57,949 nucleotides of DNA from an uncultured Gammaproteobacteria bacterium (GCA_913020715.1 CAJVZH010000011.1:1-57949); one strand, 5' to 3'; positions 38,648 through 47,525 are shown, counted from the stretch's first letter. Translations and numbers: made by a program. Notes: generated by a model from the sequence alone, not told the origin.

Positions 38648-39363
38648 TGATTGTTGCCCATAGGGGTGCTTCTGGCGCTGCGCCAGAAAACACCTTAGCC
38701 TCCTTTAAGCTTGCATGGCAACAGGATGCCGATGCGATTGAGGGTGATTTTCGGTTGACGAAAGATGGGGTTATTGTTTGCATTCACGATGAAGATACTG
38801 AGCGTCTTGGCGATAAGAAGTTAACGATTGCTGAATCCACCTTGGAGGAGCTAAAAATTGTCGATATTGGCAGTTACCGAGGCATTCAGTTTGCCGATGA
38901 AAGAATTCCTACTTTGGATAAAGTGATAGCCACCATTCCAGAAGGTAAAAGGATATTGATAGAAATTAAGTGCGGCACCGAAATCGTACCGATACTTATG
39001 AATCAACTGCAGAGCTCAGAGTTAAGTGCTGAGCAAGTTGTTATTATTGCGTTTGATTCAAGCGTTATTAAGGCGTGTAAGGATTTGGCACCTCAATATG
39101 AGGCGAATTGGCTGAATGACTTTGAGCAAGATTTTGATATTGAAAAAATAATACCGATACTGATCGAAATAGGGGCGGAAGGGCTTAGCTCTAACAATGA
39201 ATCTACAAAAGATTTAGCCGATGCAGTTCTTGGGTTGGGCCTCGCATATCATGCTGGCTGGACAATGGATGATATTGATCTTGTTCAAAAAATGATTGAC
39301 TGGGGGGCATCGTCTATCACCACTAATAACCCTTACCAACTCAGGCAAAACCTCAATAAATAG
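38644..39363 (+). CDS. ugpQ: Glycerophosphodiester phosphodiesterase (cytoplasmic, UgpQ type)
   Basis: A 239-residue GDPD TIM barrel without signal peptide. Catalytic motif residues His6-Arg7 (AHRGASG), Glu15 (APENT), Glu33 and Asp35 (IEGDFRLTKDG) and His48 (IHDE) are intact; usual DxD/ExD is ExD here. It releases glycerol-3-phosphate from glycerophosphodiesters. Translation is coupled to the GlpD-like gene (ATGA), making a two-step route from phospholipid head groups to central metabolism. Confidence 0.9.
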   Translation: MMIVAHRGASGAAPENTLASFKLAWQQDADAIEGDFRLTKDGVIVCIHDEDTERLGDKKLTIAESTLEELKIVDIGSYRGIQFADERIPTLDKVIATIPEGKRILIEIKCGTEIVPILMNQLQSSELSAEQVVIIAFDSSVIKACKDLAPQYEANWLNDFEQDFDIEKIIPILIEIGAEGLSSNNESTKDLADAVLGLGLAYHAGWTMDDIDLVQKMIDWGASSITTNNPYQLRQNLNK

Positions 39364-39390
39364 GCGCTCATATTTGAGTAAAGATAAAGC

Positions 39391-39420
39391 TTGACGCTAC
39401 GTATTTTTGAGTTATAAAAT
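39391..39420 (+). promoter_or_regulatory. Promoter for the DMT transporter
   Basis: TTGACG (39391-39396), 16 bases, TATAAA (39413-39418), or equally TAAAAT with an 18-base spacer. About 35 bases before the ATG at 39454. Confidence 0.55.
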
Positions 39421-39453
39421 GCAGGCTTTCTATGTGGTCTTATCTTTGTTGCT

Positions 39454-40320
39454 ATGAAAGCGTTACTCTCTACAAATATTCTGTCAGCTATCGTTTCGGC
39501 GCTTTTCTTTTCGTTTGCCGCTTCCGTAGCGCCGTTGTATTATGCTGCCGGAGGTGGTGTCTTTCTTTTGCTGTGCATTCGTTATACTACAACACTACTA
39601 CTCTCAAGCGCTTTAGACAAACCCAGCAAAAAGAAAAAGACAAAATCGCTATATATTAGACTTATTACGATTAGCATTTTGCAGGCGGTATTTGTGGGCT
39701 GCTACATGTATTCTCTCAAATTAATTCCACTCAGTTTGGCGGTTGTAGTGATTTACACCTTTCCTTTATTCACTTTTTTTGCTAATTCTGTCATTAAAAG
39801 TCGCTCCATTGATTTAATATCAGCTGCAGCTTTATTCATATCGCTTGCTGGCATTTGGTTGATGGTGCAGGGTGATGCTACAGACTGGAATGGTTGGGGG
39901 GTTTTTTGGGGTACGGTTGCCTCAATTGCCCAGACAGGGGTTAATATACTTTCCCGACACGATGATGTTGAACCGGGCTGGGGTTTAATCAAATACTTGA
40001 TGGTTTTGCCAACAGCTATATTTGCGCTTATTTATTTTATTATTACCCCAGAGCCGATCGCATCAGTTAGTTATGAGATGATTCAGTGGAGTCTCATGTC
40101 AGCGGCTGGCATGATTGGTGGTTTTTATTTCTTTTTCTATTCGATTGCAAAAATTGGGCCAGTGCGTACATCGAATGTAATGTTCTTTGAGCCTGTATTT
40201 ACCATAATGATTGGTATTTTAATCTTTCAAAACAACCTTGCTTTAATGCAATGGTTGGGGATATTGGTTATCATTGTCGCAACAAGCAGCCTTGAAATTT
40301 GGGGTAAAAAGTATTCATAA
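39454..40320 (+). CDS. EamA/DMT-superfamily transporter
   Basis: A 288-residue membrane protein with about ten helices arranged as two EamA halves. YMYSLKLIPLSLAVVVIYTFPLF in the first half (read in part) and FYFFFYSIAKIGPVRTSNVMFFEPVFTI in the second (read in part) show the repeated pattern. Such proteins export metabolites or amino acids; substrate unknown. It lies 56 bases before glycerate kinase, so a related substrate is possible but unproven. Confidence 0.85.
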   Translation: MKALLSTNILSAIVSALFFSFAASVAPLYYAAGGGVFLLLCIRYTTTLLLSSALDKPSKKKKTKSLYIRLITISILQAVFVGCYMYSLKLIPLSLAVVVIYTFPLFTFFANSVIKSRSIDLISAAALFISLAGIWLMVQGDATDWNGWGVFWGTVASIAQTGVNILSRHDDVEPGWGLIKYLMVLPTAIFALIYFIITPEPIASVSYEMIQWSLMSAAGMIGGFYFFFYSIAKIGPVRTSNVMFFEPVFTIMIGILIFQNNLALMQWLGILVIIVATSSLEIWGKKYS

Positions 40321-40375
40321 TTTTTTTTGCCTCTCATTTGTGATCTAAAAACCTTATTGAGTTGAATATCTTTTT

Positions 40376-41515
40376 ATGAAAATTGTTATTGCACCCGATT
40401 CCTTCAAAGGTAGTCTATCCGCCAAGGAGGCAGCGGCATCGATAGCTCAAGGTTTTATTGATGTTTTACCCGAAGTTGAAATTGTGCAGCTACCCATTGC
40501 TGATGGTGGTGAAGGTACAACCGAAACATTGGTCGCAGCCACATCGGGCAAACTCAACTCGACAACGGTTGCTGGCCCATTGGGTGATATAGTAAATGCC
40601 CAATGGGGGCTTCTTGGAAATCTAGAAACGGGCGTTGTCGAAGTGGCATCCGCTTGCGGTTTGGACATGCTTGAGCCAAAGGAGAGAAATCCAATGTTGA
40701 CAAGCAGTTACGGTTTGGGAGAGTTAATCCTTGCTGGACTCAACCAAGGCGTTCGTCATTTTATTGTTGGTTTGGGTGGCAGTGCTTGCAATGATGGTGG
40801 TGCTGGCATGCTTCAAGCGCTGGGAATTCGCTTGTTAGACGAGGCGGGTGAAGAGCTTGCAAGAGGGGGCGGCAGCCTTCATTCACTCAACAATATAGAT
40901 ATCAGCACGCTGGATTTCCGATTAAAAGATGTGCGCTTTGAGGTGGCTTGTGATGTGGATAATCCACTACTTGGTGAGCTGGGTGCATCGGCTGTTTTCG
41001 GGCCGCAGAAGGGCGCTGATGCTCAAATGGTTGCTGAGCTTGATGCCAATCTTGAGCACTATGCAAAGATTATTCGTAAAACAACTGGCAAAGACATTGC
41101 ATTAACTGCTGGTGCGGGCGCTGCAGGAGGTTTGGGCGCGGCTTTTCTTGCTTTTTTCAACGCAGAATTGAAAAGTGGTATCGATATTGTCCTTGATGCA
41201 CTCAATCTAGAGAAACATCTTGAGAATGCTGATTTGCTTATAACTGGCGAGGGGCGTATTGATTCTCAGAGTTTGCACGGAAAGGCGCCTATTGGTATTT
41301 CCAAGAGGGCCAAGTGTTATCAATGCCCTGTTATTGTTATTGCCGGATCGGTTGAGGGTGATGTGAAGTTAATCCAAGAGCAAGGAATTGATGCTGTTTA
41401 CGTTGTTGTCTCGGGAAAACTTTCACTTGCTGGGGCCCTGGCAGAGCCATCAAAAAACCTCACACTTGTATCGCGCCAGGTTGCTAAGAGCTGGCTGCAA
41501 AAGCTAAATAGTTAG
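40376..41515 (+). CDS. Glycerate kinase (GarK/GlxK family)
   Basis: A 379-residue type II glycerate 2-kinase. It opens KIVIAPDSFKGSLSAKEAA, has ADGGEGTTE and GLGGSACNDGGAGMLQALG (read in part), and ITGEGRIDSQ. Makes 2-phosphoglycerate from glycerate with ATP. It converges on the GarR-like reductase, the stops sharing bases (41512-41515), and the two enzymes are consecutive steps from tartronate semialdehyde. Confidence 0.93.
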   Translation: MKIVIAPDSFKGSLSAKEAAASIAQGFIDVLPEVEIVQLPIADGGEGTTETLVAATSGKLNSTTVAGPLGDIVNAQWGLLGNLETGVVEVASACGLDMLEPKERNPMLTSSYGLGELILAGLNQGVRHFIVGLGGSACNDGGAGMLQALGIRLLDEAGEELARGGGSLHSLNNIDISTLDFRLKDVRFEVACDVDNPLLGELGASAVFGPQKGADAQMVAELDANLEHYAKIIRKTTGKDIALTAGAGAAGGLGAAFLAFFNAELKSGIDIVLDALNLEKHLENADLLITGEGRIDSQSLHGKAPIGISKRAKCYQCPVIVIAGSVEGDVKLIQEQGIDAVYVVVSGKLSLAGALAEPSKNLTLVSRQVAKSWLQKLNS

Positions 41516-42396
41516 CAAAGTTTTTGGTTGCTGAGATGCTCAATGGCTTGCACCAAAGCCGAGTGGTCACTATCTGCTAGTTCTAGCGATTCACAAACGT
41601 TCATCATTTGCTGGCAATTGGCGGTATTGGGCAACGCAACATTGAGCGCTTTGGCGCCGGATAACGCTAAACCCAAATCTTTTTGATGAAGTTTGATGCG
41701 AAAACCGGGATCAAAAGTTCGCTTAATCATTCGCTCACCATGTACTTCTAATATTTTCGACGAGGCAAATCCACCCATTAGCGCTTCACGCACCTTGGCA
41801 GGGTCTGCGCCGGCACTCTTGGCAAAAACCAATGCTTCGGATACCGCTTGAATATTAAGCGCAACAATGATTTGGTTAGCTACTTTGCAAGTTTGGCCAT
41901 CACCAGACCCACCAACAAGTGTGATATTCTTTCCCATCAATTCAAATAGCGGTTTAACTTTCTCAAAAACTGCTTCTTTGCCACCGCACATAATGGTGAG
42001 CGAGGCATTTTTAGCACCGACCTCTCCACCAGAAACGGGCGCATCAACATACTCGCAGCCAAGCGCTTCGATTTGCTTGGCAAAAGCTTTTGTTTCGATT
42101 GGTGATATCGAGCTCATGTCGATAACAATCTTTCCCTTAGATAGGCCTTCGGCGATGCCATCTGAGCCAAATAGAACTGTCTCCACTTGTGGCGTATCAG
42201 GCAACATAGTTATAATAATATCTGCTTCTGCTGCAGCCTGAGATAAACTGGCAACCGCCTTAATGCCTTTGGCTTCGATCTTGGCGGGTAATGGGCTGTT
42301 ATGAGTTTTGGTGATAATTTGATAACCCGCATCAGCAAGATGTGTCGCCATAGGCCCACCCATGGTGCCGAGCCCGATAAAAGCAATTGTTTTCAT
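41512..42396 (-). CDS. garR: 2-hydroxy-3-oxopropionate (tartronate semialdehyde) reductase-like
   Basis: A 294-residue beta-hydroxyacid dehydrogenase. GLGTMGGPM (8-16) binds NAD(P)H, DAPVSGG (118-124) binds substrate, and catalytic Lys171 sits in CKVANQ. It could equally be a 3-hydroxyisobutyrate dehydrogenase; glycerate kinase next door favours the tartronate semialdehyde assignment. It lies 18 bases after the 2-hydroxyacid dehydrogenase gene and is probably transcribed with it and the Rieske oxygenase from the divergent promoter. Confidence 0.83.
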   Translation of the reverse strand: MKTIAFIGLGTMGGPMATHLADAGYQIITKTHNSPLPAKIEAKGIKAVASLSQAAAEADIIITMLPDTPQVETVLFGSDGIAEGLSKGKIVIDMSSISPIETKAFAKQIEALGCEYVDAPVSGGEVGAKNASLTIMCGGKEAVFEKVKPLFELMGKNITLVGGSGDGQTCKVANQIIVALNIQAVSEALVFAKSAGADPAKVREALMGGFASSKILEVHGERMIKRTFDPGFRIKLHQKDLGLALSGAKALNVALPNTANCQQMMNVCESLELADSDHSALVQAIEHLSNQKLC

Positions 42397-42413
42397 GTAT
42401 TTTCCTATTGAGT

Positions 42414-43436
42414 CTAATAGCCTAAATTCGGCCTGACTAGGTTATTAAGGGTTTCACCAGCAAGATAGCGCTGTATATTTATAAAGACCAAGTCGAGTGT
42501 CAGTGGGATATAACTATCACCATCATCAGCTGAAATATGTGGCATCACCAGCAAATTAGGCGCCGCCCAAAGAGGTGAGTCTGCTGGCAAAGGCTCAGGG
42601 TCAAATACGTCGATAATTGCGCCGCCAATGTGGCCAGAATGAAGATTGTCTTGCAAAGCATCGTAATCCATCGTTGCAGCTCTGCCAACATTGATAATGC
42701 CAACACCAGGTTTCATTAGTGCTTGGCGTTCTCGATTTAACAGATTATTGGTTTCAACAGTGTTTGGTGTTGACATAAAAATGTAGTCAGCTTTAGGTAG
42801 TACATCGTCAAGGTGTTCAGTAGTGACCATTTCGTCAACACCTTCCAATACCTTACCATGGCGACTAACACCAATCACATGCATTCCCACCATCTTGCAA
42901 TGCTTGGCTGCAGAGTGGCCGATATTACCGGTGCCAATCACAAGCAAGGTTTTGCCTGCAATCGGTGTCGAATATAACGATTCCCAGTGATTGTTGCGTT
43001 GATTGGCAATCACCTGGGGTATGTGAGTGTGTAGCATTAGAATACTCATTAGGCCAAATTCGCCCGCCTTAGCGGCATGTGCACCTCGGTTATTAACAAC
43101 TGTTACATTTTCTGGCACCCAGTTCATTGGGCATAGGTGTTCAACGCCTGCACCAATAATGTGAATCCAGCGAAGGTTTGGTGCAATCTCTGTCAAGTTT
43201 TCGGTTGGAAAGTCCCAACAAACAAGCACTTCTGCTGTTTTCATTGATTCGTAGAAGTTGTCAAGATCCCAGTCAAATACTGGATCAATTTTTCCTTTTA
43301 AATTAGGATGCCCCTCTAAGGCATCGTTGTAGCGCTCTTCGGTTAGAGCAAAGACAGCCTCGCCCTCAATTGTTGGTGGAAATGAGTCAGGGTTGGCATG
43401 GTTACTTTTAAAGTGAACTCGAATTTTTTGATCCAT
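42414..43436 (-). CDS. D-2-hydroxyacid dehydrogenase family protein
   Basis: A 340-residue NAD(P)-dependent dehydrogenase. GTGNIG (168-173) nucleotide loop and the catalytic set Arg252 (NVGRAATMD), Glu281 (FDPEPLP) and His300 (MPHISADD). The glyoxylate/hydroxypyruvate reductase-like subgroup fits, but the first 60 residues are unusual (NHANPDSFPPTIEG). It lies 16 bases after the Rieske oxygenase gene. Substrate could be a 2-keto acid produced by the pathway. Confidence 0.82.
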   Translation of the reverse strand: MDQKIRVHFKSNHANPDSFPPTIEGEAVFALTEERYNDALEGHPNLKGKIDPVFDWDLDNFYESMKTAEVLVCWDFPTENLTEIAPNLRWIHIIGAGVEHLCPMNWVPENVTVVNNRGAHAAKAGEFGLMSILMLHTHIPQVIANQRNNHWESLYSTPIAGKTLLVIGTGNIGHSAAKHCKMVGMHVIGVSRHGKVLEGVDEMVTTEHLDDVLPKADYIFMSTPNTVETNNLLNRERQALMKPGVGIINVGRAATMDYDALQDNLHSGHIGGAIIDVFDPEPLPADSPLWAAPNLLVMPHISADDGDSYIPLTLDLVFINIQRYLAGETLNNLVRPNLGY

Positions 43437-43452
43437 GGGATTCTCTATTAAA

Positions 43453-44820
43453 TTATTTTGAGGAGTTGTAGTGTGATTGCATTTCTTTTAATTTATCAGT
43501 GACGATATTAATTCTTTCATTTTCCGATATACCATCAACTGCGAACTGAATTTCGACAAATTCATGGGCAATCTTGCTCAACAATGATAATTCATCATCT
43601 TCAGTTTTGCGTGGAATATTAAGAACGGTGTCACCACCGTAGGTAGGAATTGACGCAGTGTCAGTTGAACTAACATGCATTAGCTCATTTCCAGCCTTAA
43701 GGGCGCGGATTTGTGCGCGGATTTGTCGGCGCATCAGGGCAACGCCGATATCGCTAGTTGTTAAATTCTCATTACTGTGAATAGTAATAGGACCCATACC
43801 TTCACAGGCTTCAACGTCAGCCGGGAACTTTTGCTTTTGTTCGTATGGTCGATCAAAAACCTCACCTTGTTCAATTAGTTCCGGCCCTTCAGGGGTGTTG
43901 TACTCTTGAGGGTCGCCTCGTTCACCAAAGTTTGCCCAGGCGTAACATATAGTGGTTTCGTCATCGATAGGCACTACCCAGCGGGTAAATGAACTGCGAC
44001 CATAAAAGATCTCCTTGGTGCCATCAGCTGCGAATGCAGATCCCGCTTGGGTAAAGTTTGGCAGGATGACTTCGTTAATTCTAAGCCATACATTGTCGCC
44101 AACACGACGGGTATTGCAGCCAAGAATCCAAGAGTCACGCTCAAAAAAGTCCATTTGACCCACTTCTCCAAATCCCTCGGAAAACTGCACACGACTTACG
44201 TTGGAATGCAAGAAGGCGGTGTGAAGCGGATCAACAATGGCATCGAGAACTTGTAGCCAATTACAATTAAAAGGTGCTTTGTATGGAACCATTTCCATAT
44301 CTTTAAAATTAAAGCTGTCGTAAACAGGAAATTCTGGAATTGATTCTATCGGCCCCATGTAGGCAAATATAAGTCCTTTAAATTCATGCGTTGGGTATGC
44401 GCCAAGTCGAACTCGCTCTTTAATCATATTGATCGCTTTCTCTGGTTGGCCCGGCACTTCTAGAATGCGTCCATCGGCAGCAAAATGCCAGCCGTGGTAG
44501 CAGCACTGTATACCGCTCTCAGTACACATCCCAAATTCAAGGGATGCTTGCCTGTGAGGGCAGTGTTTATGAACAAGACCGATCTTCCCATTTTTGGTTC
44601 TGAAAATTACCAGCTCTTCACCAAGTATTTTTATTGCAACTGGTTGCTCACCTAAATCTTGCGTTAGAAAAACCGGATGCCAATAACGTCGTAGATACTC
44701 GCCCGCCGGGGTTGTTGGGCCGACACGGGTTATTTCGTCATCAGTCTCATTGGTAAGCGCTAAACCATGACCAGCAAAATTTTTAAAGTTTGTTTTAATT
44801 TCTTCTACTGTATTTCCCAT
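43453..44820 (-). CDS. Rieske oxygenase, phthalate/vanillate-demethylase type
   Basis: A 455-residue oxygenase component. Rieske motif: Cys87-x-His89 (CPHRQASLEF) and Cys106-x2-His109 (QCCYHGWHF). Mononuclear iron motif: Asp197-x2-His200-x4-His205 in VDPLHTAFLH. The pattern fits the one-component-oligomer group (phthalate dioxygenase, vanillate O-demethylase), which needs a separate FMN/ferredoxin reductase; none is in the window. AGGAGG precedes the ATG. It heads the minus-strand arm of the divergent cluster. Confidence 0.88.
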   Translation of the reverse strand: MGNTVEEIKTNFKNFAGHGLALTNETDDEITRVGPTTPAGEYLRRYWHPVFLTQDLGEQPVAIKILGEELVIFRTKNGKIGLVHKHCPHRQASLEFGMCTESGIQCCYHGWHFAADGRILEVPGQPEKAINMIKERVRLGAYPTHEFKGLIFAYMGPIESIPEFPVYDSFNFKDMEMVPYKAPFNCNWLQVLDAIVDPLHTAFLHSNVSRVQFSEGFGEVGQMDFFERDSWILGCNTRRVGDNVWLRINEVILPNFTQAGSAFAADGTKEIFYGRSSFTRWVVPIDDETTICYAWANFGERGDPQEYNTPEGPELIEQGEVFDRPYEQKQKFPADVEACEGMGPITIHSNENLTTSDIGVALMRRQIRAQIRALKAGNELMHVSSTDTASIPTYGGDTVLNIPRKTEDDELSLLSKIAHEFVEIQFAVDGISENERINIVTDKLKEMQSHYNSSK

Positions 44821-44893
44821 TGGTGGCGCCTCCTAATACCCATATTGTATATTCTCTTAAATAATACAGAAATTTATTGCATATTAATTAATT

Positions 44894-44952
44894 ATTATGT
44901 AAAAAGATGTGTATATTGACAAAATTAAGTAGTTAAGTTACATTTAATGTAA
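44894..44952. promoter_or_regulatory. Divergent promoters with overlapping -35 boxes and palindromic operator candidate
   Basis: Plus strand: TTGACA (44916-44921), 17 bases, TACATT (44939-44944). Minus strand: TTGTCA (44922-44917), 17 bases, CATAAT (44899-44894). The two -35 boxes are the same near-palindrome TTGACAA read both ways. The plus -10 lies inside a perfect palindrome TTACATTTAATGTAA (44938-44952), and the minus -10 region reads TTTACATAA, a related half-site. The rest of the 184-base gap is AT-rich with no other feature seen. Coregulation of both Rieske arms is likely. Confidence 0.7.
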
Positions 44953-45004
44953 ATATATAGTTATCATGATCTGGCCAGTGTTGGCTTGCTGATCCAAGGG
45001 TATT

Positions 45005-46114
45005 GTGAGTAAAAATATGATTGACTTGTCTTCGTTCTATGAGCAAGGCTCACTTAAGAGTGGCTTGCCCGCAACAGCGTACAATGACGAGCAGTTCTTT
45101 CAAGCCGAATGCGATACACTGTTTTCAGATAATTGGGTATTTGTGGGCTTCGTTCACGAACTCGCTGAGCCTGGCGATACACAACCGGTGACAGTTGCCG
45201 GCAAACCAGTCCTTCTAATCAAGAATACGCAGGGTGATATAGGGGCGTTTCATAACGCTTGTTCGCACCGATGCTTAAAACTAGTTGATGAGCCAACAAA
45301 TGTCGGCTCAATGCTGTGCTGTCCTTATCATGCGTGGACCTACAATTTAGACGGCGATCTGTGCGCTACACCATTTTTTGGAGGTAAAGAGCACCAGCCG
45401 GAAGGTTTTGATATGTCTAAACATGGCCTTAAGTCTATTAGACTGGCTATCTGGCACGATTGGATTTTTATAAATTTAAGTGGTGATGCGCCAGAATTTG
45501 TAGAGTATGCGAAGCCATTGATTAAGCACTTGGATGGCATAAACTTTAATCAAGTTACACCAGTAGCAGCCCTAAATTTTGGCGAGGTGTCATGTAATTG
45601 GAAATTCTTAATGGAGAACTTCATCGAGCCTTATCACGTTCAATTTGTTCATCGAACCACAACCAATCAGCCCCTAGAAGATCATTATACAATTGTTGAT
45701 GACGTGTGCCTTGGAAGTGCTGTAGATTTGAATGACAGTGAGCAAGTTAAGGGTTCATTATCGGTAAGTTCTCGCTACTTAACGCTCTTTCCAAATTTTA
45801 TTATTGGACGTTACTTCCCAGATCAACTCGGGGTGTATTTAAGTGTGCCAGTGGATTCTGGACACACAGCACAGAAAAGAGTGATTTATACCACTGAAAG
45901 TCAATCATTGTCTGAACCAGAGGTGGAAGATCTAAAAAAATTATGGTGGGATGTGCACAAAGAAGATCACGCGATTTGCGAACGAATGCAACTCGGTAGA
46001 GCGTCACCAGTTGCGGCGTCGGGCGGCCTTTTATCTCCCCATTGGGAGGATAGTGTTCACGCCTTTCAAGCTATGATTGCAACAGCGGTAATACAAAAAA
46101 ACAAACAAAACTAG
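45005..46114 (+). CDS. Rieske oxygenase with Glu in the bridging position
   Basis: A 369-residue oxygenase. Rieske motif Cys86-x-His88 (CSHRCLKL) and Cys106-x2-His109 (CCPYHAWTY). The mononuclear iron motif is ENFIEPYHVQFVH: His211 and His216, with Glu208 where most family members have the bridging Asp. Acid substitutions here occur in the carnitine/choline/betaine-type monooxygenases, as I recall for CntA. The start is GTG 45005 or ATG 45017. It leads a plus-strand operon with the glyoxalase (ten bases). A quaternary or N-methylated amine substrate is the best guess. Confidence 0.85.
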   Translation: MSKNMIDLSSFYEQGSLKSGLPATAYNDEQFFQAECDTLFSDNWVFVGFVHELAEPGDTQPVTVAGKPVLLIKNTQGDIGAFHNACSHRCLKLVDEPTNVGSMLCCPYHAWTYNLDGDLCATPFFGGKEHQPEGFDMSKHGLKSIRLAIWHDWIFINLSGDAPEFVEYAKPLIKHLDGINFNQVTPVAALNFGEVSCNWKFLMENFIEPYHVQFVHRTTTNQPLEDHYTIVDDVCLGSAVDLNDSEQVKGSLSVSSRYLTLFPNFIIGRYFPDQLGVYLSVPVDSGHTAQKRVIYTTESQSLSEPEVEDLKKLWWDVHKEDHAICERMQLGRASPVAASGGLLSPHWEDSVHAFQAMIATAVIQKNKQN

Positions 46115-46124
46115 GAGGTTAACA

Positions 46125-46547
46125 ATGTCAAACGAAAATAAAAAACCAAATTATAGGTTGGCACACACCATGATTAGAGTATTGGATTTAGATAAGTCTA
46201 TCCACTTTTATTGCGATATTTTGGGGATGCGAGTACTGCGAAAAACCGATTACCCGGGTGGCCGCTATACCAATACTTTTATTGGCTATGGTCCAGAGGC
46301 GGAGTTTCCAACCTTGGAGTTAACTCACAATTGGGATCAAGAAGATCACTACGATAAGGGTAATGGCTGGGGCCATCTTTGCATTGAAACACCTGACGTT
46401 CATCAGGCCTTCAACGACTTAACTGCGCAGGGTGCAGAAGTTGTAGCAGCCCCGGCTCCGATGAGCCATGGAACAAGAATTTTAGCCTTTTTGAGGGACC
46501 CAGATGGCTATGTTGTTGAATTAAATGAAACCATTAACTTAAGTTAA
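46125..46547 (+). CDS. Glyoxalase I-like protein (GloA type)
   Basis: A 140-residue vicinal-oxygen-chelate protein. RLAHTMIRVLDLDKSIHFY, LELTHNWDQEDHYDKGNGWGHLCIE (read in part) and FLRDPDGYVVELNE supply the His/Glu/His/Glu metal set of lactoylglutathione lyase. GloA removes methylglyoxal as the glutathione hemithioacetal. Strong AGGAGG site. Inside this operon it may detoxify a reactive aldehyde product, or act on a different carbon skeleton. Confidence 0.88.
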   Translation: MSNENKKPNYRLAHTMIRVLDLDKSIHFYCDILGMRVLRKTDYPGGRYTNTFIGYGPEAEFPTLELTHNWDQEDHYDKGNGWGHLCIETPDVHQAFNDLTAQGAEVVAAPAPMSHGTRILAFLRDPDGYVVELNETINLS

Positions 46548-46560
46548 TTAGGAGAGAGCG

Positions 46561-46962
46561 ATGAGTGATAAAACACCAAAATTATATAAATTTAGTGATA
46601 TTGAGAACCGCCTTCACACGTTGGAGCCAGGCAAGTCCTATATCAAGCCTTTTGTCACTAGTAACGTTAGTGATACAATGTGTGGCGGACTTAATTTCTT
46701 GAATCAAGTGTCGGTCCCGTGGGATCTTACTTGTGATGAGATTATTTACTGTATGGAGGGTGAGTTCAGATTGACTTGTGATGGTGAGTCCTATACTTGT
46801 TCACCAGGAGATGTCCTCTACATTCCGAAAGATAACCATATCGCTTACGAGTGTGATGAAAAATGCGTGATTTTTTATGCGGCCTATCCTCATGATTGGA
46901 AGCAGCAGGCCGGTATCACTTTTGTGCCGGGCATTGATCCTGAAGATATGCCGCAGAATTAA
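46561..46962 (+). CDS. EutQ-like cupin
   Basis: A 133-residue single cupin. CDEIIYCMEGEFRLTCDGE and SPGDVLYIPKDNHIAYECDE are the two cupin motifs; motif 1 has Glu but lacks the classical His pair (GxHxH), as in EutQ, while motif 2 keeps one His. AGGAGAG ribosome site. EutQ relatives have acetate-kinase or structural roles; here it may be a small metal-dependent enzyme or a sensor. Function unknown. Confidence 0.75.
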   Translation: MSDKTPKLYKFSDIENRLHTLEPGKSYIKPFVTSNVSDTMCGGLNFLNQVSVPWDLTCDEIIYCMEGEFRLTCDGESYTCSPGDVLYIPKDNHIAYECDEKCVIFYAAYPHDWKQQAGITFVPGIDPEDMPQN

Positions 46963-46971
46963 AGTCTATAG

Positions 46972-47523
46972 ATGACCAATCAAAGCAACCCCCCAACAAC
47001 CTTGAACCACGTGTCTGAGATGAATGATGGAGATCAATTGTTGCGCATCCCGACACGAGACACCTTAGATGACAAGTTAAATCAGCAAATTATTGGCATG
47101 CTAGAGGTCGATGGTCGTCTGCCTTTCAAGGAAATTGCAAAAAAATTGGATGTTTCAGAAGGCACAGTAAGAAATCGTGTGAACCGAATGAAAGATTCTG
47201 GCGTCTTGCAAATAAAAGCCTTGGTTGACCGTTCAGCTATTAATTATGCGACGGATTCGATGCTTGGCATTAAGGTTGCACCTACTTCAAGCCCAACCGA
47301 AGTTGCTGAGCGACTTCAAAATTGCAATGAAATTGTTTTTATTATCTGGATCACAGGGCGGTTCGACCTGTTGGTGGAAATTGTCTCTGATGGAGATGAT
47401 ACTTTGTGTCGTTTTTTGGATACACATTGTTTTAATAAAGACGATATTAGTAATGTTGAAGTAATGAAGGGGCTGGCAACTTTTAAGAATCAGTTCTTAT
47501 TAAAGTCACAAGAATTACTTTAA
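46972..47523 (+). CDS. Lrp/AsnC-family regulator
   Basis: A 183-residue regulator. The winged helix-turn-helix covers about 35-80 (DDKLNQQIIGMLEVDGRLPFKEIAKKL read in part, VSEGTVRNRV), followed by the RAM ligand-binding domain. A 30-residue N-terminal extension is longer than in Lrp. It sits nine bases after the cupin and just before two ligase genes, so it probably senses the amine, an amino acid or a glutamyl intermediate and controls the divergent promoters at 44894-44952 (inference). Confidence 0.88.
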   Translation: MTNQSNPPTTLNHVSEMNDGDQLLRIPTRDTLDDKLNQQIIGMLEVDGRLPFKEIAKKLDVSEGTVRNRVNRMKDSGVLQIKALVDRSAINYATDSMLGIKVAPTSSPTEVAERLQNCNEIVFIIWITGRFDLLVEIVSDGDDTLCRFLDTHCFNKDDISNVEVMKGLATFKNQFLLKSQELL

Positions 47524-47525
47524 TT

